A stretch of DNA of 63,959 bases, from contig CAZPZD010000009.1 of assembly GCA_964590515.1 (NCBI GenBank), forward strand, positions 1 through 63,959, read 5' to 3'. Below the pieces are notes generated by a model. It searched no databases and was not told where the DNA came from. It saw only the letters and a program-made list of their open reading frames with translations. The DNA is from JADFRG01 sp964590515 (GTDB lineage: Bacteria > Chloroflexota > Anaerolineae > Anaerolineales > E44-bin32). The translations under genes were made by a program, and so were the position numbers. Shown piece by piece: positions 8,889 through 17,643 of this stretch. Numbering within the stretch: position 1 is the stretch's first letter; every line of letters begins with the position of its first letter.

Positions 8889-8941
8889 ATTGTAGGATTG
8901 TATCTGTGTATCATTGTACCAATTCATCTCGAGGACTCCAA
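8889..8941 (-). promoter_or_regulatory. Candidate promoter and operator of the GntR-ABC operon
   Basis: On the minus strand TTGGAG (8936-8941), 17 bases, TACAAT (8913-8918). Two further TACAAT copies follow at 8897-8902 and 8889-8894, giving three direct repeats within 30 bases, a plausible binding site for the GntR repressor. The region 8745-8923 otherwise holds only a 150-base leader with no clear fold. Confidence 0.45.
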
Positions 8942-9958
8942 TAGCCGGGCGATCTCGTCTCGTTCCGGCTTCGGAGCAAGCCCGACGCCGCCCGCCGATC
9001 GCAGTCTCACCTCCGCGCCGGCCCGCGAAATCACTTGCCCGATCGCGCTCACCAGGATGCCCTGTGCGTTCAGCGCCTGCTCTATGGCCGATTGCCGATC
9101 GGGGGGAGCCGTTAAAAGGAACGCTCCCGAGGCAATCGAGGCGAGCGGGTCCAGCCCAAAGGCCTCGCACAGTGCCTGCCCCTCGGGCAGGATCGGGATC
9201 GCTTCCCGATCGACTTCCAGCCCGCACCCGGAAGCTTCCGCCAGCTCCCATAGGCCAGCGAGCAGTCCGCCCTCGGTTAGATCGTGCATCGCATGGACCG
9301 GGCCAGCAGGCCGCGCCAGGCGAGCCGCCCGCACGACGCTGATGCCCGGATCGAACAGGAATTTCCGGCAGCGCTCCAGGAATTGTGGCTCGAAGCGCCC
9401 TTCCAGCTCGTCGGCCTTCTCCCGGGCGAGGATCGCAGTGGCCTCGATCGGGATCCCTCCGACCAGCAGCAGCCCGTCCCCGGCCTGCGCGCCGGCCGCC
9501 GTGACCAGGCCCTCCTTCGCCACTTCCCCCAGCATGCAGCCGACGACGATTGGTCGGTCGATTCCGTGGCTGATCTCAGTGTGGCCTCCAACGAGCGAAA
9601 CCTCCAGAAATTGGCACGCCTCCCCGATCTGCTTGAAGATCATCCCCGCAAGTCCCCGATCGGTCTTGCCTTCCGGGAGTAGCAGGCTGGCCAGGAACCA
9701 GCGCGGTTCTGCACCCATACAGGCCACGTCGTTAGCGTTAACGTGCACGGCATACCAGCCAACCCAATCTGAGGCGAAGGTAATCGGATCGGTTTTCGCC
9801 ACCAGGTAGCGGTCGCCCAGATCAATCACCGCCGCGTCCAGTCCAATGCCTGGCCCCACCCGGACCCGCGGGTCGGTCGAGCCGAGGCCGGCCAACAGCT
9901 CGCGCAAGACCGGGTTGGGGATCTTTCCCAGCGGGAACGGTTCGGAGGGTCGGGCCAC
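8924..9958 (-). CDS. AIR-synthase-fold kinase-like protein (HypE/ThiL-related)
   Basis: A 344-residue protein of the PurM/HypE/SelD/ThiL superfamily. The N-terminal domain has DAAVIDLGDRYLVAKTDPITF and the conserved NANDVACMGAEPRWF block; VGGHTEIS and the C-terminal MHDLTEGGLL block complete the ATP and metal-binding set. These enzymes phosphorylate or activate carboxylates and amides. No hydrogenase genes are nearby, and the gene is only 6 bases downstream of ecfT, so a link to the vitamin carried by the ECF transporter (for example thiamine) is possible but not shown. Confidence 0.82.
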   Translation of the reverse strand: MARPSEPFPLGKIPNPVLRELLAGLGSTDPRVRVGPGIGLDAAVIDLGDRYLVAKTDPITFASDWVGWYAVHVNANDVACMGAEPRWFLASLLLPEGKTDRGLAGMIFKQIGEACQFLEVSLVGGHTEISHGIDRPIVVGCMLGEVAKEGLVTAAGAQAGDGLLLVGGIPIEATAILAREKADELEGRFEPQFLERCRKFLFDPGISVVRAARLARPAGPVHAMHDLTEGGLLAGLWELAEASGCGLEVDREAIPILPEGQALCEAFGLDPLASIASGAFLLTAPPDRQSAIEQALNAQGILVSAIGQVISRAGAEVRLRSAGGVGLAPKPERDEIARLLESSR

Positions 9959-9964
9959 AAGGAC

Positions 9965-10765
9965 CTACGAGAGCAGGCGGAGCGGATCCGCGCCGAAACC
10001 GAAGCGAAAATACAGGAACAGGATCGCACCCGCTCCGAGGCCAATCAACAGTAGAAGCAGCCAGTCGACCGGGCCGAAAGCGAGGTCCACCCGATAGCTA
10101 CGCCGTACTCCGGGCGCGCCGAAGGCCCGAGCCTCCAAAGCGCGGGCCACGTTCTCGCTCGCCCGCAGCGAACTGACCATCAGAGCGATCAGCCCTGGCA
10201 CCAGCGCTCGAACCCGGCCCAGGCCTCGGGTGTGTTCCAGGTCCAATCCACGGGCGCGTTGGGCTTGAACGATCGTGGTGTAGTTCTCACGGATGGTCGG
10301 GATGAATCTCAACGCCAGCCCGATCGACAGTCCCCACGGGTAAGGAAGCCCAAGCTTGACCAGCCCCCGGACGATGCTCTGGCCCTCCGTCGTGTACAGC
10401 CACAAGAAGATGACCAGCGCCATTCCCAGCAGCCGCAGACCCAGGGTTGCTCCCTGCGCCATCCCTCCGCCGGTGATTTGGAGTGGACCGAAGGCGACCA
10501 GCGCTGGGCCTGCTGGGTAAAACAGCGCCCGCAGCGCCGCCAACAGGAGACTTACCGGCAGCACAGTCCGCCCAACTCGCCAGAAAGTGCTCGCAGCGAG
10601 ATCGGCCGACCAGTAGAGCGCGGCCAGGCCGAGCACGGCGGCAACGAATATCAGCGGGTGCTGCAATAGAAGCAGCAGCAGCATCGCAGTGACCACGGTG
10701 GCCAGCTTCACTCGCGGGTCCGCCCGATGGACCCAGCTTTCTCCCGGCTGATAGAACTCAACCAA
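9965..10765 (-). CDS. ecfT: Energy-coupling factor transporter transmembrane protein EcfT
   Basis: A 266-residue membrane protein with about five helices. The cytoplasmic coupling helices carry the family's Ala-Arg-Gly motifs: QAQRARGLD (about 170) and ALEARAFG (about 213), which touch the ATPases. Starts at TTG 10765, overlapping the ATPase gene by 8 bases. Forms the transporter core with the two ATPases upstream. Confidence 0.92.
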   Translation of the reverse strand: MVEFYQPGESWVHRADPRVKLATVVTAMLLLLLLQHPLIFVAAVLGLAALYWSADLAASTFWRVGRTVLPVSLLLAALRALFYPAGPALVAFGPLQITGGGMAQGATLGLRLLGMALVIFLWLYTTEGQSIVRGLVKLGLPYPWGLSIGLALRFIPTIRENYTTIVQAQRARGLDLEHTRGLGRVRALVPGLIALMVSSLRASENVARALEARAFGAPGVRRSYRVDLAFGPVDWLLLLLIGLGAGAILFLYFRFGFGADPLRLLS

Positions 10766-11597
10766 GGTCTTGCCTGTGCCGCGCTAGAAACGACTCACAC
10801 GCGGCGGTGACGGTCAGCCCCTCGATCTCCACGCCCGAGCTCGCTAGTCGTTGGACCAGCTCCACGATCGGAGGCGGTTCCAGGTGGGTCGACTGCAATA
10901 GATCTGATCGACGGAAGATCTCGGCTGGGGTTCCCGTTCCAACCATTCGGCCCTCGCTCATCACTGCAACTCGGGAAGCATAGCGGACCACCAGCCGCAT
11001 GTCGTGGGTGATCAAAATCACACTGTGGCCCTGCGTGTTGAGCTCGGCGAAGTAATCCATCAGTTGGGCGGCGCTCCCCCAGTGCAGGCCGGTGGTTGGC
11101 TCGTCCAAAACCCACACCGGCGGCTGCAGGGTGGCGACTGCCGCGATGCTCACCTTTCGCCGCAGGCCGAAACTGAGCGTTCCGGGACCGCGCTGCGCGA
11201 TCGACTGCAAGCCAAAGCTCTGCAGGCCACGCTGCACGTGATCCTCCACCTCCGCGGGGGTCGATCCAAGATAGCGCGGACCCAGGCCTAGCTCCTCCGC
11301 CACGCTCGGGCTAAAGAGTTGGTGATCGGGGTTTTGGAACACGTAGCCCACTTGCCGCGCCAGCCGGCCGGTCGAGAGTCCGGAGATGTCCTCTCCGTCC
11401 AGCCGGACTTGGCCGCGGGCCGGCCGCAGCAACCCATTCAGGTGCTTGGCCAGAGTCGACTTGCCGGAGCCATTCTGACCCACCAGCCCCAGAAACTCTC
11501 CCGGTTCGACGACCAGATCCGCCCCCCGCAAGGCCGGCCGGTCCGGCGGGTAGGCATACCAGAGATCGATCGCTTCCAGCCGAGGCGCCTGGATCAT
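10758..11597 (-). CDS. ecfA: ECF transporter ATPase with degenerate signature motif
   Basis: A 279-residue ATPase. Walker A VGQNGSGKST (about 38-47), Q-loop FQNPDHQLF, Walker B VWVLDEPTTGL and switch ITHD are intact. The signature motif, normally LSGGQ, reads LSFGLRRK, and the D-loop after Walker B reads GLHWG instead of GLDP. These changes pair with a changed switch residue in the partner ATPase. Overlaps that partner by 4 bases (ATGA). Confidence 0.92.
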   Translation of the reverse strand: MIQAPRLEAIDLWYAYPPDRPALRGADLVVEPGEFLGLVGQNGSGKSTLAKHLNGLLRPARGQVRLDGEDISGLSTGRLARQVGYVFQNPDHQLFSPSVAEELGLGPRYLGSTPAEVEDHVQRGLQSFGLQSIAQRGPGTLSFGLRRKVSIAAVATLQPPVWVLDEPTTGLHWGSAAQLMDYFAELNTQGHSVILITHDMRLVVRYASRVAVMSEGRMVGTGTPAEIFRRSDLLQSTHLEPPPIVELVQRLASSGVEIEGLTVTAACESFLARHRQDLG

Positions 11598-12451
11598 GCC
11601 ACTTCAGCCTGACGCAGTGCCGCCACCGCCTGCTCAACATCGGTGAAGCGAAACACCGGGGCTCCGAGCTCCCGGTTCAAACAGTGCGCAAACTCGCTGA
11701 TCTCCGGCGGCCGCAGCCCCAGTTCGCCAAGCCGCTCGACCTGCTCGAAGACCTGGTTCGGATTCCCTTCCATCACAATCTGACCGTGGTCAAGCACCAG
11801 GACTCGGTCAGCGAACCCGGCCAGCGCTTCGCTGTCCTGAGTGATCAGTAGAATCGTGTGCTCCGACCGTAGGGTCCGAATTACCTCGAGCACTTCCGTC
11901 TTCCCGCGGGGATCCAGGCTGGCCGTGGGTTCGTCGAGCACCAAGATCCGCGGCTGCATGGCCAGAATGGCCGCAATGGCGACTCGCTGTTGCTCTCCGC
12001 CTGAAAGATGGGCCGGGGCGCGGTGCCGAAATTCGTTCAGCCCCGTCACGCGGAGCGCCCAGGTCACCCGCTGCTCGATCTCCGCCACCGGCAGGCCAAG
12101 GTTCTCCGGACCGAAGGCCAGCTCGGCCTCTACGGTCATCTGCAGAAACTGGGTCTCCGGATCTTGGAACACGATCCCGACCCGGGTCGCCAATTCCGCC
12201 ACCGGATTGCGCTTGCTGTCCAGGCCCTCGATGACTACCTCACCTCGAACCTGCCCGCCGGTGGACTGAGGCACACTTCCATTTAACGCCAGTGCCAGAG
12301 TGGACTTGCCTGCACCGGACGGCCCTATCAGCCCAACCACCTCCCCCATCCCCAGCTGCAGGTTCACCCCGCGCAGGACCCACTCCGGGGCGGCTCCGGC
12401 CAGTGCAGGATAGGCGTACCAGAGGTCGCGGACCTCAACCAGGGGCGTCAC
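11594..12451 (-). CDS. ecfA: ECF transporter ATPase with switch His replaced by Gln
   Basis: A 285-residue ATPase. Walker A IGPSGAGKST (about 43-52), Q-loop FQDPETQF, canonical signature LSGGEQQR and Walker B ILVLDEPTASLD are all consensus. The switch motif reads LLITQDSE, so the catalytic His is Gln (codon CAG). Together with its partner this should give one consensus and one degenerate ATP site. First ATPase gene behind the S component. Confidence 0.92.
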   Translation of the reverse strand: MTPLVEVRDLWYAYPALAGAAPEWVLRGVNLQLGMGEVVGLIGPSGAGKSTLALALNGSVPQSTGGQVRGEVVIEGLDSKRNPVAELATRVGIVFQDPETQFLQMTVEAELAFGPENLGLPVAEIEQRVTWALRVTGLNEFRHRAPAHLSGGEQQRVAIAAILAMQPRILVLDEPTASLDPRGKTEVLEVIRTLRSEHTILLITQDSEALAGFADRVLVLDHGQIVMEGNPNQVFEQVERLGELGLRPPEISEFAHCLNRELGAPVFRFTDVEQAVAALRQAEVA

Positions 12452-12503
12452 AGAGCAATCTCACTTGGACGGCGGTAGGAGGGCTGCCGAATCCAGATCG
12501 AGG

Positions 12504-13025
12504 TCAGACCTCTTCAAACTTAGCGGCGGAACCCAACTGTTCAACCTGAGGGTAAGCCCGTCGGACAATCCGAAAGAGGATGAGACCAAACACGCCGAGG
12601 CCCACCTGGACCAAATTGCCGACCAACTCGGCCGTTGCGCCGGCTACGCCCACTCCGTAGACGGTCGCTTCTCCCACGAAGTACACCCCTACCTGGGCCA
12701 AGCCCCCGACGACCCAGCCGAGCAACATGCCACCCCAGCCCTTACGCCAGCCCAGCCAGCCCACCAGCAAACCGGTGCTCCCATGGGCGATCAGCGTCAG
12801 GGGTGCGAACGACACGAAGCCGCCGATGATATCGGCGACCGCAGCACCGACCCCGGCGGCTACCGCTCCAATGGCCGGCCCGAAAGCAATGGCGACGAAG
12901 GTTTCGGCGATCACCCCGGTGTGCCAGTATCCGGCAGTCGCCGCCACCGGGATTCGGATGGCCGATACCATCACCGCAACCAGCGCGATGCCTACCGCAG
13001 TGAGCGATACACGTCGGGCGCTCAA
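12504..13025 (-). CDS. ECF transporter S component (substrate unassigned)
   Basis: A 173-residue, six-helix membrane protein. The N-terminal ALVAVMVSAIRIPVA carries the small-residue motif used to dock on EcfT, and helices 2-3 (ETFVAIAFGPAIGAVAAG) are typical of S components. The open frame runs on to 13541, but TTG at 13025 has GGAGGA 8-13 bases upstream and starts at the domain edge. It leads the ECF operon. No TPP or other riboswitch is visible in the 165 bases upstream, so the vitamin cannot be named. Confidence 0.8.
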   Translation of the reverse strand: MSARRVSLTAVGIALVAVMVSAIRIPVAATAGYWHTGVIAETFVAIAFGPAIGAVAAGVGAAVADIIGGFVSFAPLTLIAHGSTGLLVGWLGWRKGWGGMLLGWVVGGLAQVGVYFVGEATVYGVGVAGATAELVGNLVQVGLGVFGLILFRIVRRAYPQVEQLGSAAKFEEV

Positions 13026-13190
13026 CTTAGTTTCCTCCTCACGACCATCCAAATTGATTGTACCGCGGGCACTCTCCGCCCCCTTCCGCGCCTCCCATTG
13101 CGGCGGGCCCGCCCCAAAAAGTGGAAAAATGGCCTGCATGGTAGAATCCGCGACCTGGGCCGCGCAGCACGAATTGCAGCCCAAAACACG

Positions 13191-14132
13191 ATGATTCGGG
13201 AACTGGATTGGCGCGATCTGCCACTGCTCCACCGCGTGCGCGACCGCGGGATCTGTCCCGATTCGCAGCTGGCCTTCACCCGGGGCGCCAATGCCTTTCA
13301 GAATGCCCTGCTGGACGTGTTTATCCCTGGCCGGTCGGCAATCACTCTGGTAGCTCGAGAGGGTGATCACGATGCGGTCGGCCAGTGCATCCACCGCGGC
13401 GATTCGCCCGTAGCCCGCATTACGTTCCTGGGACCGATCGAATCCTTGCAGCACGACCTGGGCATGCAGCTGGTGGAGTCGCTTGCCTACACCGCCGGCG
13501 AGCATGGCGCCTTCAACCTGGTGGCCGATGTCGATGAGCACAGCTTTGCCTTCGAGCGCTTGCGCCAGGCCGGATTCGCGGTGTACGCCCGCCAGCGCAT
13601 CTGGCGCTTAGGCAACGACCGACAGGATCTCCCGGACGCGCGAGGCGCTGCCTGGCAGCTGGAGAGCTCTTCCGATGCCCTGGCTGCCCAAAGCCTCTAC
13701 CTTAATATCGTCCCCGGCCTGATCCAGCAGGTTGAGGCTGGACCTTCCAGCACCGGCCATAATCTGGTTCACTGGCGCGACAACGAACTTCTGGGATACC
13801 TGGACATCGAGCGCGGCTCGTTGGGGACCTGGGTGCAGCCCTTTTTCCATCCCGCCGCGGAGGACTTCTACCGGCTGATGGCAGATTTCCTGCATCAAAC
13901 CCCGGTCGATCGCCCGTTGTTTGTGTGCGTGCGGTCTTACCAGAGCTGGATGGGCCGGCCACTCGAGCGCTTGTGGTTCGAGCCGGAGGTCGACCAGGCC
14001 GTGCTGGTGAAGCGGCTAACAGCCCGAGTGCGCAAGCCGGTTAGGGGCCGACTGCGAAGGGTCGAGGGGACTTACCCGGAGCCCACCGCCCCGATTGCCA
14101 GGATCGAGGAGCCGGCCGGCGCTCCACGATGA
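13191..14132 (+). CDS. Conserved protein, possibly GNAT-like
   Basis: A 313-residue soluble protein starting MIRELDWRDLPLLHRVRDRG, which looks like the first strand and helix of a GNAT acyltransferase; the rest has no clear acetyl-CoA loop (no R/QxxGxG/A that I can see). The real start is ATG 13191; the longer frame in the same phase back to 12465 is antisense to the S component. It overlaps the next gene by an ATGA (14129-14132), so its product is made together with the R3H ATPase. A TAGAAT element at 13142-13147 may be its -10. Confidence 0.68.
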   Translation: MIRELDWRDLPLLHRVRDRGICPDSQLAFTRGANAFQNALLDVFIPGRSAITLVAREGDHDAVGQCIHRGDSPVARITFLGPIESLQHDLGMQLVESLAYTAGEHGAFNLVADVDEHSFAFERLRQAGFAVYARQRIWRLGNDRQDLPDARGAAWQLESSSDALAAQSLYLNIVPGLIQQVEAGPSSTGHNLVHWRDNELLGYLDIERGSLGTWVQPFFHPAAEDFYRLMADFLHQTPVDRPLFVCVRSYQSWMGRPLERLWFEPEVDQAVLVKRLTARVRKPVRGRLRRVEGTYPEPTAPIARIEEPAGAPR

Positions 14133-15724
14133 CGGGCAAGCGGATCACCGACAACCTGGATGCCTTGCAGGGCGTCCTGCCCCTCCACATCAGTGACAAA
14201 CTAACCGAGATCAATCAGCCAGACGACTTGCTGGAAGTGATCCTGGACATCGGCCGGGTTCCAACCGCGCGTTACGTTAAAGAGGAGGTCAACCTCAGCG
14301 ACAAAGAGGTGACCTGGGATGACATCGATGCCGTCGTCGACCGGATCGGAGAGTTCGACGCCGATAACCGGGGCGGGATTGAGCGCACCCTGCACCGGAT
14401 CTCCGCCATCCGCAACCGCCACGATCGAATTGTCGGGTTGACCTGCCGGGTTGGCCGGGCGGTCTATGGAACGATCGATATCATCCAGGACCTGATCAGC
14501 AACGGGAAGAGCCTGCTGCTGCTTGGGCGACCGGGAGTCGGCAAGACCACGATGTTGCGGGAAGCGGCCCGGATCCTGGCCGAGGAGCGGCGGGTAGTGA
14601 TCGTGGACACCTCCAACGAGATCGCCGGCGACGGGGACGTGCCGCATCCGGCCATCGGGCGTGCCCGCCGAATGCAGGTTCAGAAGCCGAGCCTGCAGCA
14701 CGAAGTGATGATTGAGGCGGTCGAAAACCATAATCCCGAAGTGATCGTGATCGACGAGATCGGGCGGGAGCTGGAGGCGCTTGCCGCCCGCACGATCGCC
14801 GAACGCGGGGTCCAGCTCATTGGCACCGCTCACGGCAATACCCTCGAGAACCTGCTGCTCAACCCCACCCTCTCGGATCTGATCGGAGGGATCGAATCGG
14901 TCACCCTTGGAGACGAGGAGGCTCGCCGCCGCGGGACCCAGAAGACCGTCCTCGAGCGGCGCGCCGCGCCGACCTTCGATGTCTTGATCGAGATCCAAGA
15001 CCGGGAGCGGCTGGCGGTTCACCACGACGTGGCGGCCGCGGTGGATGCACTGCTGCGCGGCCGTCCGCTGCCGGCCGAATCCCGCTACCGAGATGAATCG
15101 GGCGAGATCAAGATCGAGAAGACCTCCGCTCTGCCCGGTTCCGATCGCCGGAGCCCAGCCGGCTACCGGCGGCAATCGGCCCTGCCCGGCGCCCACCCGG
15201 AAGAACCGGCCGAGCAGCCGTTCTCGCCAACCCCACTGCATCGACCCGGCGATCCACTGGACACGATCCGGATATACCCGCACGGGGTGGCCCGCAACCG
15301 GCTGCGGCAGGCCGCGAAACGACTGCATGTGCCGGCCCTTCAGGTGGACGATTTCACCCAGGCCGATGTCCTGGTCACTTTGCGCTCCTACTACCGCCGC
15401 CAGCACCGGTTCATCGCCGACGCCGAGGCGCGCCGGATGCCGATCTATGTCCTGCGGGCCAACACGGTCGGTCAGATGGAGAATTTCTTAGTCGAGCTCT
15501 TCAGCCTCGATCGCGAACCGGCCGGCGACCCTTCTGAGGACCAGGCCACCCAGGAGGCCCAAGAAGCGATCCAGGCCGTGCTGAATGGAGCCCGTTCGGT
15601 GGACCTCAAGCCGACCACGGCCTACGGCCGTCGGCTGCAGCACCAATTAGTCCGCCAGGCCAATCTGATCTCGCACTCCTATGGGCACGAGCCGCAGCGG
15701 CGGGTCCGGATCTTCCGCGATTGA
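14129..15724 (+). CDS. SpoIIIAA-like AAA ATPase with R3H nucleic-acid-binding domain
   Basis: A 531-residue protein of the Ycf45/SpoIIIAA family. An N-terminal LHISDKLTEI domain precedes an AAA ATPase core with Walker A GRPGVGKTT (about 132-140), Walker B VIVIDEIG (about 206) and sensor GTAHGNTL. A linker rich in Pro, Arg and Glu (about 315-375) follows, and the C-terminus is an R3H single-strand-binding domain with the RxxxH-like end LVRQANLISHSYG. No sporulation genes are near, and the family is widespread outside spore formers. Coupled to both neighbours by 4-base overlaps. Confidence 0.88.
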   Translation: MTGKRITDNLDALQGVLPLHISDKLTEINQPDDLLEVILDIGRVPTARYVKEEVNLSDKEVTWDDIDAVVDRIGEFDADNRGGIERTLHRISAIRNRHDRIVGLTCRVGRAVYGTIDIIQDLISNGKSLLLLGRPGVGKTTMLREAARILAEERRVVIVDTSNEIAGDGDVPHPAIGRARRMQVQKPSLQHEVMIEAVENHNPEVIVIDEIGRELEALAARTIAERGVQLIGTAHGNTLENLLLNPTLSDLIGGIESVTLGDEEARRRGTQKTVLERRAAPTFDVLIEIQDRERLAVHHDVAAAVDALLRGRPLPAESRYRDESGEIKIEKTSALPGSDRRSPAGYRRQSALPGAHPEEPAEQPFSPTPLHRPGDPLDTIRIYPHGVARNRLRQAAKRLHVPALQVDDFTQADVLVTLRSYYRRQHRFIADAEARRMPIYVLRANTVGQMENFLVELFSLDREPAGDPSEDQATQEAQEAIQAVLNGARSVDLKPTTAYGRRLQHQLVRQANLISHSYGHEPQRRVRIFRD

Positions 15725-16350
15725 GCTTTTTCACCACCATCGAGGGACCGGACGGAAGCGGCAAGTCCACCCAGGCCCGGCTGCTTGCCGATCACCTCGC
15801 CAGCCAGGGTTACGACGTCTTGTTCACCCGCGAACCCGGCGGGACCGAGATCGGCGACCAAATCCGCCGGGTGATCATGTCACTCGACAACAAGCGGATG
15901 AGTCCCCAGGCGGAGTTTCTGCTCTTCTCGGCCTCGCGAGCCCAGCTCGTTCGTGATGTCATTCAGCCTAAGTTGGCCGCAGGCGGGGTGGTAGTGTGCG
16001 ATCGCTTCTACGATTCCTCGCTGGCCTATCAGGGGTACGGCCACCAGTTGGATCTGGACCAGCTCCGCTCGGTCACCCAGTTCGTCACCGGTGGCCTGGT
16101 GCCGGACCTGACCCTGCTGCTTGATCTGCCGAGTGAGGAGGGGCTCAACCGTCGCAAAGAGGCGGGGTTGTGGAATCGATTGGATGATTACGATCTCGCC
16201 TTCCACGAACGGGTGCGGGCAGGCTACCTGCGGTTGGCGCAGGCCGAGCCCCAGCGCTGGGTCGTGATCGATGCGACTCGCTCCAAAGCTGAGATCCAAT
16301 CCGACATGCAGCAAGCCGTACTCTCCCGACTGGAATCCCGAGCTGGCTAA
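15721..16350 (+). CDS. tmk: Thymidylate kinase
   Basis: Phosphorylates dTMP to dTDP. 209 residues, normal length. P-loop EGPDGSGKST (8-17), the DR-Y-S motif VCDRFYDSSLAYQG (about 92-105), and the lid region RRKEAGLWNRLD. Starts with TTG inside the TTGA overlap with the R3H ATPase stop, so translation depends on the upstream gene. The P-loop Gly-Ser variant belongs to the type with catalytic Arg residues in the lid, which are present. Confidence 0.95.
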   Translation: MSFFTTIEGPDGSGKSTQARLLADHLASQGYDVLFTREPGGTEIGDQIRRVIMSLDNKRMSPQAEFLLFSASRAQLVRDVIQPKLAAGGVVVCDRFYDSSLAYQGYGHQLDLDQLRSVTQFVTGGLVPDLTLLLDLPSEEGLNRRKEAGLWNRLDDYDLAFHERVRAGYLRLAQAEPQRWVVIDATRSKAEIQSDMQQAVLSRLESRAG

Positions 16351-16395
16351 GCGCGGAAAGTTAACAGCCAGGGTCGCTAGGGTTCGGCGTCCGGC

Positions 16396-16785
16396 TCAGA
16401 AATCGAAGTCGTCGCCACCATTGTTACCACCCAGATCCGGCATGCTCTCCTCGATGTCTTCTGGGTCCTCGCCGGCCTCCAGCCGGTCGACCACCTCGTC
16501 GAACTCTCCCGGCATGTCCTCCCCTAGCTCGCTCCCCATCTTGCGCATCATGCGGGCCATCGAGCGCGGGTCGTTTTCGTCGACGTCGCCCCAGTCGCTC
16601 GGATCGGAGAGCTCGTCCAGGCGGGACTCTTCAGAACGGGCAATCCTCACCCGCCCGATCAGCCGCTGCAGCTCGGTGCTCCCGCAGTGCGGGCATTTAA
16701 CCTTCTTCCGCCCGTACTCGGCATAAGTCTGAAAGATCACCGATCGCTTCTTACAGCTCTGGCAGCGGTAGTCGTAACGCGGCAT
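16396..16785 (-). CDS. FmdB-family zinc ribbon protein
   Basis: A 129-residue protein. Residues 1-45 are the FmdB zinc ribbon (MPRYDYRCQSCKKRS, then CPHCGS), giving a four-Cys site. The remaining 85 residues are an acidic low-complexity tail rich in Asp, Glu and Met, ending GGNNGGDDFDF. FmdB-type proteins are short putative regulators of unknown mechanism. Convergent with tmk and divergent from gmk. Confidence 0.85.
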   Translation of the reverse strand: MPRYDYRCQSCKKRSVIFQTYAEYGRKKVKCPHCGSTELQRLIGRVRIARSEESRLDELSDPSDWGDVDENDPRSMARMMRKMGSELGEDMPGEFDEVVDRLEAGEDPEDIEESMPDLGGNNGGDDFDF

Positions 16786-16828
16786 CGCGTCCTCCGGAGC
16801 TTCGGATTATACTCACCGCCCCCTTTCC

Positions 16829-17434
16829 ATGAGCGCGCCGTCCACGCCTCCGCTGCTGGTGGTCATCTCCGGCCCCTCCGGGGTAGGCAAAGACACGGTG
16901 GTCCATCACCTCAAGCAGCGCGGTCTGCCTTTCCACTTCGTGGTGACAGCTACTTCCCGACCCAAGCGGCCGGACGAAGTGCACGGAGTCGATTATTTCT
17001 TCTACAGCGAGCCGGAGTTTCTCGACCTGCTCGGACGAGGCGAGCTGCTTGAGCATGCCCTGGTCTACAACGAGCATAAAGGCGTTCCAAAGCAGCAGGT
17101 GCGGGACGCAATGGCCAGCGGACTGGACGTCGTCATGCGGGTCGATGTGCAGGGCGCCAAGACCATCAAACAGCTTGCCCCCGCGGCGGTCGCGATTTTC
17201 CTGATGGCCCGCGACGAGGCCGAGCTAGCCCGGCGACTGCGGATGCGGAAGACCGAGTCCGAAGAGCACCTGCAAACCCGGCTGCAGGCTGCCCGGGAGG
17301 AGCTCCACTACCTGGATCTTTTCGACTACAAGGTGGTGAACGCCGATTCGGAGGTGGAGGCGGCGGTCAGTACCATCCTGGCTATCATCGAGGCCGAACA
17401 CCACCGCACTCATCCGCGGCAGGTGAGGTTGTGA
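16829..17434 (+). CDS. gmk: Guanylate kinase
   Basis: Converts GMP to GDP. 201 residues. P-loop SGPSGVGKDT at residues 14-23, the GMP-binding TATSRPKRPDEVHGVDYFF block (about 40-60), the E-H-A-x-V-Y-N segment for GMP recognition, and DVQGAKTIK. The residue after the P-loop Lys is Asp where Ser, Thr or Gly is usual; Thr follows, so function is probably kept. Monocistronic. Confidence 0.95.
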   Translation: MSAPSTPPLLVVISGPSGVGKDTVVHHLKQRGLPFHFVVTATSRPKRPDEVHGVDYFFYSEPEFLDLLGRGELLEHALVYNEHKGVPKQQVRDAMASGLDVVMRVDVQGAKTIKQLAPAAVAIFLMARDEAELARRLRMRKTESEEHLQTRLQAAREELHYLDLFDYKVVNADSEVEAAVSTILAIIEAEHHRTHPRQVRL

Positions 17435-17551
17435 GCGACTGTAGAGCAGGGGCCTTCGGCGCACTGGGAATCCGTTGGTCCACGCCGGGGGACATCTGGG
17501 GCCGCGAGACCTGTCAGGAAGCTCACAGCTGGGCACTGGCCCTCCGGCCTA

Positions 17552-17581
17552 TTCACCCGCCTGCGACCGCTCTGCTACAAT
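17552..17581 (+). promoter_or_regulatory. Promoter of the ferredoxin-NADP reductase gene
   Basis: TTCACC (17552-17557), 18 bases, TACAAT (17576-17581). A start near 17588 leaves a leader of about 56 bases before the ATG at 17644 and rules against the GTG at 17593. The sequence TACAATGAATC recurs before the LiaF-like gene at 22683. Confidence 0.55.
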
Positions 17582-17643
17582 GAATCCGGTTTGTGAAAGT
17601 TGTCACGCATGCCCGTTTGGACGACAGGAGCGACACCGGACGC

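Noticed and set aside
12465..13190. Upstream extension of the GNAT-like protein
   Set aside because: Antisense to the ECF S component; the real start is at 13191.
13026..13541. Upstream extension of the S component on the minus strand
   Set aside because: Antisense to the start of the GNAT-like gene; TTG 13025 has a strong ribosome binding site.
14201..15406. 401-residue minus-strand frame opposite the R3H ATPase
   Set aside because: No recognisable domain; mirrors the coding strand of a gene with clear Walker motifs.
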